From: an uncultured Chloracidobacterium sp.
Lineage (GTDB): Bacteria; Acidobacteriota; Blastocatellia; Pyrinomonadales; Pyrinomonadaceae
Direction of reading: 5' to 3'
Length of the DNA: 59,148 nt
NCBI GenBank assembly: GCA_937941715.1
Contig: CALDGX010000066.1
Location: 1-59,148 of the forward strand
This document shows positions 25,867 to 34,692 of the stretch, piece after piece. Position 1 is the first letter of the stretch; each line of letters starts with the position of its first letter. The translations under genes were made by a program, and so were the position numbers. The notes below the pieces were generated by a model. The model was not told the DNA's origin, searched no databases, and saw nothing but the letters and a program-made list of their open reading frames with translations.

Positions 25867-25882
25867 TGGCAGGCCGGATGCG
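25867..25882 (+). promoter_or_regulatory. Possible sigma-54 promoter (weak)
   Basis: TGGCAGGCCGGATGCG has GG (25868-25869) and GC (25880-25881) ten bases apart and matches TGGCACG at six of seven positions; the -12 element (ATGCG) is less good. About 170 bases before the gene at 26054. Confidence 0.25.
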
Positions 25883-26053
25883 TCTAAGCCTAAGAACAGT
25901 TAGAAATGTGTTGAAAATAAAGGCGTTTTGGGCTCGATGCGTTACGATACTTTGTGTTGCGCGGAACGGCCCTCAGGTAGTACAATTGTTGGACTGGTCA
26001 TTTTGCACATCTGGCCTGATCCGCCGTATTAATTTTTGGAAAGGTAGACGATA

Positions 26054-27028
26054 ATGAATAGATTTTTCGCCGTGAGCAGCAAGTTCGCCACGTTGGCAGC
26101 AGTTGTGACATTGTTGGCCGTTTCGGCTTTTTCGCAGGCCGGCTTGCGCAAGGCTCTGGATAATGACGGTGACGGCAAGGCCGACTACACGGTCTTCAGG
26201 CCCTCGAACAACGTTTGGTACATCAACCGCAGCAACGGCGGCTTTTCGATCCAGCAGTTTGGCCTGGCTAACGAGGATTACACCGCCCCGGGCGATTTTG
26301 ACGGCGACGGCAAGGGCGACCTTTCGGTCTGGCGTGACACCAACGGCGTTTGGTATCGCCTGAACAGTTCGAACGGTACGTTTGTCGCACAGGCTTTCGG
26401 CTCGACGGGCGATGAACCCGTTGCCCGTGATTTCGACGGCGACGGCAAGACCGACCTGGCGGTGGTACGCCGCTCGAACGGAGCGATGATCTGGTACGTC
26501 CTTCGCAGCACGGACGGCGGATTTCAGGCTTCGCAATTCGGCCTTTCAACCGATTATACGGCACCCGGCGACTACGACGGCGACGGCAAGTTTGACCTCG
26601 CGGTCCAGCGTCCGGGAGCAACGGCAGCCGCTCAGGCGACGTTTTATATCCTCCGCAGCGGCGACGCCGGCCTGACGGTCGCAAACTGGGGTCTCAGCAA
26701 TGACCTTGTTGTGCCGGGCGACTATGACGGCGACGGCAAGACCGACCTTGCGGTCGTTCGCGAAGGTGCGACACCTACGGCGAACCTGATCTGGTACGTC
26801 CTTCGCAGCTCAAATGGTTCGTTCATCGCCACAAGCTTCGGGCTTACGGGCTCAGATCTGAGTGCACAGAACGATTATGACGGCGACGGCAAATGCGACA
26901 TTGCGATCTGGCGCGACACGACGGGCGTTTTCTATGTCCTGACGAGCTCGAGCAATTTCCAGAACGCGATCCAGGCCCAATGGGGTGCAAGCAACGATTT
27001 TCCGGTCGCGGGTTACGACACTCACTAA
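26054..27028 (+). CDS. Exported FG-GAP/VCBS-type calcium-binding repeat protein
   Basis: A 324-residue protein with a signal peptide (ending FSQA, about 28) followed by six repeats of about 45-50 residues, each with the calcium-loop signature D(F/Y/N)DGDGK.DLAV and then a WY(V/I)LRSS.GGF..QFG strand pair. Such repeats form a beta-propeller with calcium sites like those of integrin alpha chains. The DNA repeats are imperfect but recurrent (gacggcgacggcaa). No enzyme domain. It probably acts in adhesion or at the surface. It is closed by a strong terminator. Confidence 0.9.
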   Translation: MNRFFAVSSKFATLAAVVTLLAVSAFSQAGLRKALDNDGDGKADYTVFRPSNNVWYINRSNGGFSIQQFGLANEDYTAPGDFDGDGKGDLSVWRDTNGVWYRLNSSNGTFVAQAFGSTGDEPVARDFDGDGKTDLAVVRRSNGAMIWYVLRSTDGGFQASQFGLSTDYTAPGDYDGDGKFDLAVQRPGATAAAQATFYILRSGDAGLTVANWGLSNDLVVPGDYDGDGKTDLAVVREGATPTANLIWYVLRSSNGSFIATSFGLTGSDLSAQNDYDGDGKCDIAIWRDTTGVFYVLTSSSNFQNAIQAQWGASNDFPVAGYDTH

Positions 27029-27052
27029 TTTCTGACGATACGTCTACGGCGT

Positions 27053-27087
27053 AATGGTTGGAGGCCGAAAGCCTTCAACCATTTTTA
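27053..27087 (+). terminator. Rho-independent terminator after the FG-GAP gene
   Basis: AATGGTTGGAGGC (27053-27065) pairs with GCCTTCAACCATT (27071-27083; one G-U pair) around a 5-base loop, followed by a T-rich run. Confidence 0.9.
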
Positions 27088-27124
27088 TTTATGCCGGTGA
27101 TTTGCAATAATCTTGACGTCACCA

Positions 27125-28132
27125 ATGGCCAACATCACGGAAACTATCAAAACGGTCTTTCCGGCCACCAAAGTCGCGATAATCGGCGACATCGTGGCGG
27201 ATCAGTACCTTAACGGCACGATATCAAGGGTATCGCGCGAGGCTCCGGTATTTATCCTCAGGCACGATCAAACGACGACGCTGCCCGGTGCGGCCGCCAA
27301 CGCCGCGTCAAATGTGGCGTCGCTGGGCGCGCGGGCGTGCTTAGTCGGGGTGATCGGTGACGACGCCAACGGCAAACTACTGCTCGAGCGGATGACGGAG
27401 ATCGGCGTCGATGTATCGAGCGTGGTCGCGGACGATGCGGCCTCGACGACGACAAAGGTCAGGATACTGGCCGGCCAGCAGCACGCCGCCCGTCAGCAGG
27501 TGATCCGCGTTGACTATGAGAACGGAGCACCGTACGCGGCAACAACACGCCAAAAACTGATCGAAAACGCCGCCGCCGCCGTGCGGTCGGCCGACGCTGT
27601 CATTTTTTCGGACTACAACTACGGCGCCGCTGACACAGAGATCTTCGAGGCGGTTCGAAAGGCTGCGGCCGAACGCGGGACACCTATTCTGGTCGATTCG
27701 CGATTCAGGCTGCAGGAGTTTCGCGGAGCGTCGTCCGCGACGCCCAATCAGGACGAGGTCGAACAGATACTCGGTCCCGGATTCGGCGACGCGGCGTGCG
27801 ATCGACTTCGGGACGAACTAGGCCTCGACAGCCTGCTGGTGACAAATGGTAACAAGGGGATGACGCTGATCGAACGCGGCCATCAGCCGCGGCATATCGA
27901 CGCCGTCGGTTCCGACCAGGCGGTCGATGTGACCGGAGCGGGCGACACGGTCATCGCCGCCTACGCACTCGGCCTGGCGTCGGGTTTAAGCTATTTTGAC
28001 GCCGCCAAGCTCGCCAACCACGCCGGCGGGATCGTGGTGATGAAAAAAGGGACCGCCGCCGTGGCTCCCGAAGAATTGATCGCCTCGATCAACTCGATCG
28101 CGGCTGACGATAATTTATCGAGTAATGCCTAA
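27125..28132 (+). CDS. hldA: D-glycero-beta-D-manno-heptose-7-phosphate kinase (HldA/RfaE1)
   Basis: PfkB-family sugar kinase that forms heptose 1,7-bisphosphate for ADP-heptose and LPS inner core. About 335 residues with the N-terminal IGDIVADQYLNGTISRVSREAPVFI (motifs IGDIVADQYL and RVSREAPV), LPGAAANAASN, and the C-terminal ATP/anion-hole VTGAGDTVIAAYAL with the catalytic Asp. I place the start at ATG 27125; a TTG twelve bases earlier is possible. It overlaps hldC by eight bases; together they do the work that the fused HldE does in E. coli. Confidence 0.92.
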   Translation: MANITETIKTVFPATKVAIIGDIVADQYLNGTISRVSREAPVFILRHDQTTTLPGAAANAASNVASLGARACLVGVIGDDANGKLLLERMTEIGVDVSSVVADDAASTTTKVRILAGQQHAARQQVIRVDYENGAPYAATTRQKLIENAAAAVRSADAVIFSDYNYGAADTEIFEAVRKAAAERGTPILVDSRFRLQEFRGASSATPNQDEVEQILGPGFGDAACDRLRDELGLDSLLVTNGNKGMTLIERGHQPRHIDAVGSDQAVDVTGAGDTVIAAYALGLASGLSYFDAAKLANHAGGIVVMKKGTAAVAPEELIASINSIAADDNLSSNA

Positions 28133-28610
28133 CGAATCGCCGGTCGTTGATCGCAATACACTTATCAAAGCTGTCGAAGAGCTTCGCCGCGAGGGCAAGA
28201 CCATAGTCCTCTCGAACGGCTGTTTCGACCTGTTGCATGTCGGACACGTTCGGTACCTGCGCGGTGCGGCCGAACTCGGCGATGTTCTGGTCGTGGGGAT
28301 CAACTCCGATCGGCAGACGGCGATGCTTAAGGGGCCGGACAGGCCGTTCGTGCCAGAGGAAGAGCGGGCTGAGATCGTCGGAGCGGTCAAGGGAGTCGAT
28401 CTTGTGACAATATTTGACGAGCCGACGGTCACCGAGCTAATCGAGGCGATCCGGCCGGATATTCACGCAAAGGGAACAGACTATACCGTCGACAGCGTCC
28501 CCGAGCGCGAGATCGTCCGCTCGTACGGCGGAAATGTCGCGATCGTCGGCGACCCGAAGGACCATTCGTCCACCGAACTGATCAACACCGTCAAGACCGC
28601 TGACAAGTAA
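28125..28610 (+). CDS. hldC: D-glycero-beta-D-manno-heptose 1-phosphate adenylyltransferase (HldC/RfaE2)
   Basis: Nucleotidyltransferase that makes ADP-heptose from heptose 1-phosphate. 161 residues with the cytidylyltransferase-like signature SNGCFDLLHVGHVRYL (HxGH), then GDVLVVGINSD and a C-terminal AKGTDYTVDSVPE. It starts inside the end of hldA, so translation is probably coupled. The gene supports a heptose-containing LPS and thus an outer membrane. Confidence 0.94.
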   Translation: MPNESPVVDRNTLIKAVEELRREGKTIVLSNGCFDLLHVGHVRYLRGAAELGDVLVVGINSDRQTAMLKGPDRPFVPEEERAEIVGAVKGVDLVTIFDEPTVTELIEAIRPDIHAKGTDYTVDSVPEREIVRSYGGNVAIVGDPKDHSSTELINTVKTADK

Positions 28611-28643
28611 CGCCCGGGCTGCCGGGCGGCAGACGCGAATCAG

Positions 28644-29222
28644 ATGTGGAATGCGCGAACCAAGGATGAGCTGATCATCGAAGTATGGGAGAAGCTTGAT
28701 TGCGAGAGTGTCGGCGCCGCGGAGATCGAGGCGATCGAGACCGCAGTCGCGGCCGAATACGGGCAGGCCGCGGTAGATTCGCCGATGATAATCGCCCGGC
28801 TGCTTGCCGACGAAGGGGCCGAACTGCGGCATCCCGAGATAATGCGGCTGTTTGTCGAGCGGGCGTCCGATCGGCCTTACGACGCCGCGTTTCGTAATCT
28901 AATGGATACCGAGAGCCTCCGCGGGGCACTTCGATCCATCAGGGAGCTTAACAATTTGCGGCAAAAGTACGCCGCCGACAACGACCGCGAGGGAATTCGG
29001 CTGGCGAGGCAAACCGCTCTCGACGCAAAACGCAAACTCAAAGCCGCCATCGACGACCCGCGTACCGGAGGGGTCGAGCGCAGTTTAAGTATCGAGATAT
29101 CAGAATGGCTGTCGGTTTGGCTGCAGACGCCGGATATCTTCAATGATTGGGTCGAACTCCGGCAACGGTCGGCCGGCTTCCGCGAGACTTTCGGCCATAT
29201 ACAAGATCCCGAAGGCGATTAA
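28644..29222 (+). CDS. Conserved-looking protein of unknown function
   Basis: A 192-residue protein with no recognised domain. It is mostly helical and acidic, with no signal peptide or membrane segment. Notable segments are WEKLDCESVGAAEIEAIE near the N-terminus and LSIEISEWLSVWLQTPDIF near the C-terminus. It sits 33 bases after hldC and overlaps rsmE by one base (TAATG), so it is in an operon of LPS and rRNA-modification genes. Coding is supported by its tight fit between two certain genes. Function unknown. Confidence 0.75.
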   Translation: MWNARTKDELIIEVWEKLDCESVGAAEIEAIETAVAAEYGQAAVDSPMIIARLLADEGAELRHPEIMRLFVERASDRPYDAAFRNLMDTESLRGALRSIRELNNLRQKYAADNDREGIRLARQTALDAKRKLKAAIDDPRTGGVERSLSIEISEWLSVWLQTPDIFNDWVELRQRSAGFRETFGHIQDPEGD

Positions 29223-29941
29223 TGCGACGATTTTATTCACCGCCAGAGACATTCACCGACCGGGCCGTAACGCTCGGTGCGGACGAAACTCATCATCTGC
29301 GCGATGTTGTCCGGCAGCGATCCGGTGATGAGGTATCGGTCTTTGACGGCGAGGGCCGTGAATTCGTCTGTGTGATCCGCAATATCGGGCGGTCGTCCGC
29401 CGAGCTTGAGATCGTCCGTGAGATCGAACCGCGATCGCCCGAGTCGCCTAACCGCATCACGCTTTCCGCCGCGATGCTCAAGGCCGATAAATTTGAGTTG
29501 GTGATCCAAAAGGCCGTCGAACTTGGCGTCGCCGAACTGCAGCCGCTGATCACCGACCGCTGCGAGGCGAACACGAAACACACAGACAAACGATTGGTGC
29601 GGTGGCAGCGGATAATCCTGGACGCCTCAAAGCAGTGCGGCCGGGCGACCCTGATGAAGATCGGCGAACCCGTGAAATTTCAGACGATGCTCGCCGCCGG
29701 CGATAATTCGGGAACGGTGCTTTTTGCCGAGCGGGATGGAGAGCGGCTGGGTGACGGCCGCAGCAGCGTCATTCGAACGGTCGTGATCGGGCCGGAAGGC
29801 GGTTGGAGCGACGCTGAGATCGACGCCGCACGGGCATCGGGATGCCGGATAGTAACGCTCGGCGGCCGGATACTGAGGGCGGAGACGGCCGCGATCGCGA
29901 TCACCACGATCGTTCAGAATCTATGCGGAGATATCAATTAG
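29222..29941 (+). CDS. rsmE: 16S rRNA (uracil1498-N3)-methyltransferase RsmE
   Basis: SPOUT-class enzyme that methylates U1498 of 16S rRNA. 239 residues from ATG at 29222, with an N-terminal PUA-like domain (HHLRDVVRQRSGDEVSVFDG), KADKFELVIQKAVELGV, and the deep trefoil-knot motifs VVIGPEGGWSDAEI and LGGRILRAETAAI near the C-terminus. It shares one base with the previous stop. Its end overlaps the converging gene by eight bases. Confidence 0.95.
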   Translation: MRRFYSPPETFTDRAVTLGADETHHLRDVVRQRSGDEVSVFDGEGREFVCVIRNIGRSSAELEIVREIEPRSPESPNRITLSAAMLKADKFELVIQKAVELGVAELQPLITDRCEANTKHTDKRLVRWQRIILDASKQCGRATLMKIGEPVKFQTMLAAGDNSGTVLFAERDGERLGDGRSSVIRTVVIGPEGGWSDAEIDAARASGCRIVTLGGRILRAETAAIAITTIVQNLCGDIN

Positions 29942-30482
29942 GTTCGACCGCCTTGGCCCGCGGCCGGTAAAAAGCATCGCCTCGCTGGGTCAATTTGGCC
30001 CTTTCGGCGAGCGAGCGGAGGACCGAGTCGAGCAGGTCTTTGCTCTCTAGTTTGAAGTTGACCACACCCTTGACGTCGATGTCAGGATCCTCGCACTGGA
30101 TGATCAGGTAGCTGCGCTTTTCCTTGATAAAGCCGGCGAGCGATGCTCCGGGCAGCGGCAGATTCTTGAGCACGTTGCCGGTCGTCGAAGTCACCGACTG
30201 TGACTGCGGATAGATGACCAGGAGGGCGTCGTACGGAATTCCAAACAGCTCTTTCTGCTCTTTTCCAAAAAATACCAGCCGGTCGTTGGCGTCATCAAAC
30301 TTGAGCGTGCCCATCTGTTTGTCATTAAATCCAAACAGCCCGCCCTCATATTTTGCCCCGAACGACTCGGGAGCCGGTGCCGCCTTGACGGTGGTCGACG
30401 AACTGCCGATCGGCCGCGGCTGGGCTTGGGCCGAAACGGCGCAAACAGCAATAAGGAAGGCGAAAAGTGCGAAATATCTCAT
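29934..30482 (-). CDS. Exported protein of unknown function
   Basis: A 182-residue protein with a signal peptide (about 1-20, ending SAQA-Q). The rest has strand-rich segments (YEGGLFGFNDKQMGTLKF, DRLVFFGKEQKELFGI) reminiscent of small pleckstrin-homology-like or lipid/ligand-binding barrels, but I do not recognise a family. It converges with rsmE and overlaps it by eight bases. Periplasmic or surface location is likely. Confidence 0.7.
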   Translation of the reverse strand: MRYFALFAFLIAVCAVSAQAQPRPIGSSSTTVKAAPAPESFGAKYEGGLFGFNDKQMGTLKFDDANDRLVFFGKEQKELFGIPYDALLVIYPQSQSVTSTTGNVLKNLPLPGASLAGFIKEKRSYLIIQCEDPDIDVKGVVNFKLESKDLLDSVLRSLAERAKLTQRGDAFYRPRAKAVEPN

Positions 30483-30566
30483 TATTGAATAAACCCCTCA
30501 AACGCTGACCCGATATCGGATCGGTAGGTATTTCCTTAATAGACGCTTGCCGAGGCGAAATGGTTG

Positions 30567-31367
30567 TTATTTTGCGGCGGTCATTTTTCGGTTGCGAAGG
30601 TGCGTCGCGATACGTTCCTCCGCAATAGCCACGTACTCGGCCGAGATTTCGGAGCCGATCCAGCGGCGATCATTGAGCATGGCGGCCTTGGCGGTCGTCC
30701 CGCTGCCCATAAAACAGTCGTAAACAAGGTCGCCGGCGTCAGTCCATGTCAGTATCTGGTCCACGGCCAGTTGTTCGGGAAAGATAGCGGGATGCTTGAA
30801 CGCGATCTTGTCCTTCGAACTCGAGGTGCCGACATTGTAATAAAAAATGTTGTTGACCTTTCGCTCTTTTGGAGCGATGTGGTTGTGGGCAAGGTCGTTG
30901 CGGCCGACCTTTGTGATTCGAAAAGACTTGAAAGCCTTTTCCTGCTTGATGACCTGCATTATCGGATTGAACTTCGCCGGCTGTCCCTTGCTGAAGCAAA
31001 ACATATACTCGAACGCCTGACGATACCGCTTGCCGCAGTCGCTGGGGATCGGATTATTCTTGGCGTAGATCATCGTATCGTGGACACGAAATCCGGCATC
31101 CTGGAACGTGATCGCGTGACGAAAACTGGAGAGCGTCTCGTTGCCGCCAACGGTCCGGTCGCCCACCACCCAGATCACGACACCGCCGGGTTTGGTCCTG
31201 GCGAAAAGCCCGGCGGCGATCTCCTCAACCGGAAAATGATATCCGTTGTAGTCGCGAAGGTCATCATACGGCGGACTGGTGATCGTCATATCCAACCAAT
31301 CGTCCGGCATACGGGCGAGCGTCTCAATGCAGTTTTCCTGGTAGATCTTGCCGATCTCGATACTCAT
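30567..31367 (-). CDS. Site-specific DNA methyltransferase (beta-class, adenine-N6 or cytosine-N4)
   Basis: About 266 residues. Motif IV TSPPY lies near residues 30-34 (ITSPPYDDL) and motif I as FMGSGTT near residue 220 (VYDCFMGSGTTAKAA), the order of beta-class amino-methyltransferases; most relatives have DPFMGSGTT, here YDCFMGSGTT. A SAM-binding GGVVIWVVGD segment is also visible. The start ATG at 31367 overlaps the exonuclease stop as ATGA; an in-frame ATG at 31376 is possible. There is no restriction endonuclease next to it, so it looks like an orphan methyltransferase or half of an unusual pair with the exonuclease. Target site unknown. Confidence 0.9.
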   Translation of the reverse strand: MSIEIGKIYQENCIETLARMPDDWLDMTITSPPYDDLRDYNGYHFPVEEIAAGLFARTKPGGVVIWVVGDRTVGGNETLSSFRHAITFQDAGFRVHDTMIYAKNNPIPSDCGKRYRQAFEYMFCFSKGQPAKFNPIMQVIKQEKAFKSFRITKVGRNDLAHNHIAPKERKVNNIFYYNVGTSSSKDKIAFKHPAIFPEQLAVDQILTWTDAGDLVYDCFMGSGTTAKAAMLNDRRWIGSEISAEYVAIAEERIATHLRNRKMTAAK

Positions 31368-32215
31368 AGTGGCCATTTGGACAGAAAATCGGCGATGTAC
31401 TGTTTATCGTCCTTTTCCGCTTCGAACTCAAGGAATTCGCGAAATTGCTCCAGTTCGTTAAAGTAATCTTCTTCGCCAAGCTTGCCGCAGAAATAGGCGA
31501 CGCGCAGCCAGACCAGATATGTGTTCAACGTGTCGATCCGGTTGTACTCGACGATCCTGGTAATGTCGCGTTCAAGCCAGAGATCGGTCACCTGATCGCC
31601 CTTGACGTCGATCTTGCCGGGATAACCGCAGAGCTTCGCAAGTTCGTCGAGCCGCGGCGACATACCGCCGCGATTAGAGAATTTGGTCAGGAGGTCGAGA
31701 TGTGCCTCGCTATTGCGCGAATCAAAATAGTCCTCGCCCTCCCACGGCTTATTCGGCCGCTGGTTGAACGCGGGAGCAGTGATCTCGTTGATGATGCCCC
31801 GCTGGATCAGGACCTGCAGGTCGGACTCGCTCGAATTAAAGCCAACAAGCTGCGGCCGTCGCTCACCGATGATGTATAAGAAGCGGTCAATGATCGCCGC
31901 TTCGTCAACGTCATCTGATTCGAGCGGCAGCTTAGGCAGCGAATTAAGCGAAAATTCGATGGTCCGCTCGCCGTTTCGATATACCGATTTCCGCGAAAGG
32001 AAAGCGATCGAGACCACCCGCGAAAACATATACTTAAGGAACGGACGGGGATTGGTTTCGGCGTCGTACTGCGGCGAGTGCTCCCACAGCCGCTGCATTG
32101 CCTCGATCTCGGTCGTTTCGTCCGGAAGGTCAAACAGTCTCCTCGAGCCGGCCGCATCAGGGACCCATTCGAGGTCGTAGAAAAGTGCGAGGTCGTGGAT
32201 CGGCGATTTCAGCAT
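31364..32215 (-). CDS. PolB-like 3'-5' exonuclease domain protein
   Basis: A 283-residue protein matching the predicted DEDDy exonuclease family related to the proofreading domain of DNA polymerase B. Motif I is DLEWVPD (about 14-20), motif II lies near LVGFNSSESDLQVL (about 125), and motif III is YNRIDTLNTYLV (Y-x3-D, about 225), with HLDLLTKFSNRGGMSPRLDE between. The acidic residues and Tyr expected for metal-dependent 3'-5' cleavage are present. No polymerase domain follows. It is translated just before, and overlaps by four bases, the DNA methyltransferase gene. Confidence 0.85.
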   Translation of the reverse strand: MLKSPIHDLALFYDLEWVPDAAGSRRLFDLPDETTEIEAMQRLWEHSPQYDAETNPRPFLKYMFSRVVSIAFLSRKSVYRNGERTIEFSLNSLPKLPLESDDVDEAAIIDRFLYIIGERRPQLVGFNSSESDLQVLIQRGIINEITAPAFNQRPNKPWEGEDYFDSRNSEAHLDLLTKFSNRGGMSPRLDELAKLCGYPGKIDVKGDQVTDLWLERDITRIVEYNRIDTLNTYLVWLRVAYFCGKLGEEDYFNELEQFREFLEFEAEKDDKQYIADFLSKWPL

Positions 32216-32376
32216 TGGAAAAACAGAAAAATGTGCGCCTTAAAAAATTCAATGTTTGCTTGCGCTTAGGCGAATTGAACAGCTGAATTCTAGCATAGGA
32301 AAATCGATTGAGAAAATAGTGCAACGCGTTCGAACGCCCTCGCTGTCGACAATGCGCTTAGCGGCGTTCGTCCGGA

Positions 32377-33495
32377 TTACGCGACGGTTCCACGATCGTA
32401 CAGTGCGACTCGCTGCTCATAAGCCTGCCGCACTATTCGGACGTCCTCAAGGAATAACGGAAGTTCCTCGAGCCGTAATGCCTGCGGCCCGTCGACGAGA
32501 GCCTTGCTCGGGTCAGGATGAAAATCGACAAGCACCATATTTGCACCGGCAATGACCCCCTGAGCGGTGATGTGCATGATGTCGAGTATCCGGTCCGAAC
32601 TGCGGAAGCGGCCACCGACCGAATGCGACGGATCGATGCAGACCGGCATTCGGGTCAGGCTCTTGACGACCGGAACGTGGGCAAAATCGACCAGGTTTCG
32701 GTGCGGGTCGCCGATGTTGGTCTTCATCCCGCGAAGTCCGAAGATGACCTTTTGATTGCCCTCGCTTGCGAGATACTCGGCCGCGTGGAGAGATTCGTCC
32801 AGAGTAATGCCGAAACCCCGTTTGAGCAAAACCGGAAATTCCTGCTGGCGGCCGACGCTCTTGAGCAACTCAAAATTCTGCGTGTTGCGGGTCCCGATCT
32901 GCAGCATTACTCCGGTCGGCGAGCCGGTCGAACTTAGTGCGGCACTGATCTCGTCGACATGCGACTCGTGCGTGACCTCCATGGCGATCACCTTGATACC
33001 GTATTTTCCGGCCAGATCGAAAACATATGGCAGGCAGTTGGCGCCGTGCCCCTGGAACGAGTACGGACTCGTCCGCGGTTTATAGGCACCCATTCTGGTG
33101 CAGGTCTGTCCGTTTTCCTGAAGTGCCCTCATCATCGTCTCGACACTCTCCGGCGAATCAACCGCGCACAGGCCGGCGAAAACATTCAGATTGTCCTGAC
33201 TGAACGTGACCCCATTGTACGGGAAATGATTGGGGCGGCTATCGTCCTTATGACGGCCGAGAACGCGATACACCTCAGACACACGTATGACGTGTTCGAC
33301 GCCGGGAAAACTCTTGATCTCTTCGATCGACAGTGCGGCTGTGTTGCCAATCAGATAAAGCTCAGTCAAAAGCTGCTGCTTACCCTGGATATTGTGGACA
33401 AGTATCTCGATGTTTTGAAAATTATTGACGTGCGACTCGATCCGCCGGTATTCGCGGCTGTCGGTATCGACGTTTGGTTTGAGAACGATGATCAT
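32377..33495 (-). CDS. 3-deoxy-7-phosphoheptulonate (DAHP) synthase, type Ib-like, divergent
   Basis: First enzyme of the shikimate pathway. 372 residues with an N-terminal ferredoxin-like/ACT-type regulatory domain (about 1-80) as in type Ib enzymes, then the barrel: YKPRTSPYSFQGHG, QIGTRN, VCIDPSHS, and a C-terminal DFHPDPSKALVDGPQAL. Several near-constant motifs differ from usual: GLCAVDS in place of GPCSVES, RMGAYKPR for RGGAFKPR, LKRGFG for LKRGMS, and VDFHP where most have IEVHP. The metal-binding Cys and His, and the Asp of ALVDG, remain. It is 16 bases after pheA, so aromatic synthesis genes are co-transcribed. Confidence 0.85.
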   Translation of the reverse strand: MIIVLKPNVDTDSREYRRIESHVNNFQNIEILVHNIQGKQQLLTELYLIGNTAALSIEEIKSFPGVEHVIRVSEVYRVLGRHKDDSRPNHFPYNGVTFSQDNLNVFAGLCAVDSPESVETMMRALQENGQTCTRMGAYKPRTSPYSFQGHGANCLPYVFDLAGKYGIKVIAMEVTHESHVDEISAALSSTGSPTGVMLQIGTRNTQNFELLKSVGRQQEFPVLLKRGFGITLDESLHAAEYLASEGNQKVIFGLRGMKTNIGDPHRNLVDFAHVPVVKSLTRMPVCIDPSHSVGGRFRSSDRILDIMHITAQGVIAGANMVLVDFHPDPSKALVDGPQALRLEELPLFLEDVRIVRQAYEQRVALYDRGTVA

Positions 33496-33511
33496 AAAAA
33501 CCTGGCCGCCA

Positions 33512-34672
33512 TTAATGTGCCGGCTCTAACTTGGTCGACGAATATTGTCCCAGTACGCGGACGTCAACTGCAAGGCCGCGAACCTCGTCGAGGGCTCCGG
33601 CCATCTCACCCGGATTTGCCGGTACGAGGACGTCGAGATAGAAATTATATTCCTCGGGCGACTCGCGGATCGGCAGGCTCTCGATCTTGAGCAGGTCTAT
33701 GCCGCGGCGAACGAACGGCCGCAGTGCTCCGTGCAGCGATCCGGGCTGATTTCTGAGCCGCATCACGAGCGAGATCTTGGTACCGGTGCCGGAACTGTCC
33801 GCGACCGCTGATAGAAGCGCGAAGCGAGTGTAATTTTCACGGTTGTCCTCGAGGTGCTCGGCGATGATCCGGCCGCCGTAGATCTCGGCCGTTCGCCTGC
33901 CGCCGATGCCAGCCCGTGTGATGTCGCCGCTCTCGACCGCCCGGCGGACACTGCCGGCAGTATCGTCGGCCGGGACACGCTTTATTCCGGGATGCTCGGC
34001 AAAGAACCGCGTACATTGGGCCAGTGCCGCCGGATGCGATTCAACGGTCCGAATACTGTCGATCGTCGCCCCTTCGCAAGCGACGAGGTAATGAGAAACA
34101 GGCAGTATGACCTCGGCAACTATGTTGAGCGAACTCTGCAGCAGCAGGTCAACACAACGATGCACCGACCCGATCAGGCTGTTCTCGAGCGGCGTCAGGA
34201 TGTGATCGGCCTTGCCGTTTTCGACCGCGGCGAAGAGCTCTTCGAACGTCGGCATCGATACCGTTTCGCTTTCGTCACCCAGGAGGCTGAGAGCCGCCTC
34301 CTCGCTAAATGTTCCGCGTTCGCCCAGGAACGCGACGCGTGCACGCCCGCGTACGAACGTGGCCGGCGGCACTGTTTCGGCAGCATCCGCCAAACTTCGG
34401 CCATAAGCCGCCTGCTGCAGCCGCAGAGATTCATCAATTATCCGGCGAAAAATGCTGTCGATGCCCTGTTCGTCAAACGGGCCCGGATTCTCGGCCCGCA
34501 TCCGTTCGAGCACCTCGCGTTCGCGTGCCGGGTCACATAAAGAGGTGTCGACGTTGGTCTTGGCGGCGCCGACACGCAGGGCTATCTCGGCGCGTTTATT
34601 CAAAAGCCGAAGCAGTTCGCCGTCGATCGCGTCGATCTCGGCCCGCGGATTGTCGATCTTGCCCTCACTCAT
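33512..34672 (-). CDS. pheA: Bifunctional chorismate mutase / prephenate dehydratase (PheA)
   Basis: Phenylalanine branch enzyme. 386 residues: an AroQ-type chorismate mutase (about 8-90; IDAIDGELLRLLNKRAEIA), a prephenate dehydratase domain (about 108-285; VAFLGERGTFSEEAAL, the ENYTRFALLS motif) and a C-terminal ACT domain (about 300-380; NQPGSLHGALRPF, with ESLP where phenylalanine-binding ACT domains usually have ESRP). It is first in a two-gene operon with DAHP synthase. A possible promoter and near-palindrome lie upstream (34693-34755). Confidence 0.94.
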   Translation of the reverse strand: MSEGKIDNPRAEIDAIDGELLRLLNKRAEIALRVGAAKTNVDTSLCDPAREREVLERMRAENPGPFDEQGIDSIFRRIIDESLRLQQAAYGRSLADAAETVPPATFVRGRARVAFLGERGTFSEEAALSLLGDESETVSMPTFEELFAAVENGKADHILTPLENSLIGSVHRCVDLLLQSSLNIVAEVILPVSHYLVACEGATIDSIRTVESHPAALAQCTRFFAEHPGIKRVPADDTAGSVRRAVESGDITRAGIGGRRTAEIYGGRIIAEHLEDNRENYTRFALLSAVADSSGTGTKISLVMRLRNQPGSLHGALRPFVRRGIDLLKIESLPIRESPEEYNFYLDVLVPANPGEMAGALDEVRGLAVDVRVLGQYSSTKLEPAH

Positions 34673-34692
34673 TGATCAGCTGGAAATCGCCC

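Noticed and set aside
26160..26900. Repeated DNA considered as a CRISPR array
   Set aside because: The repeats are within one reading frame and encode DxDGDG calcium-binding repeats; there are no uniform spacers and no cas genes.
30564..31466. 300-residue plus-strand open frame
   Set aside because: Antisense to the DNA methyltransferase with TSPPY and FMGSGTT.
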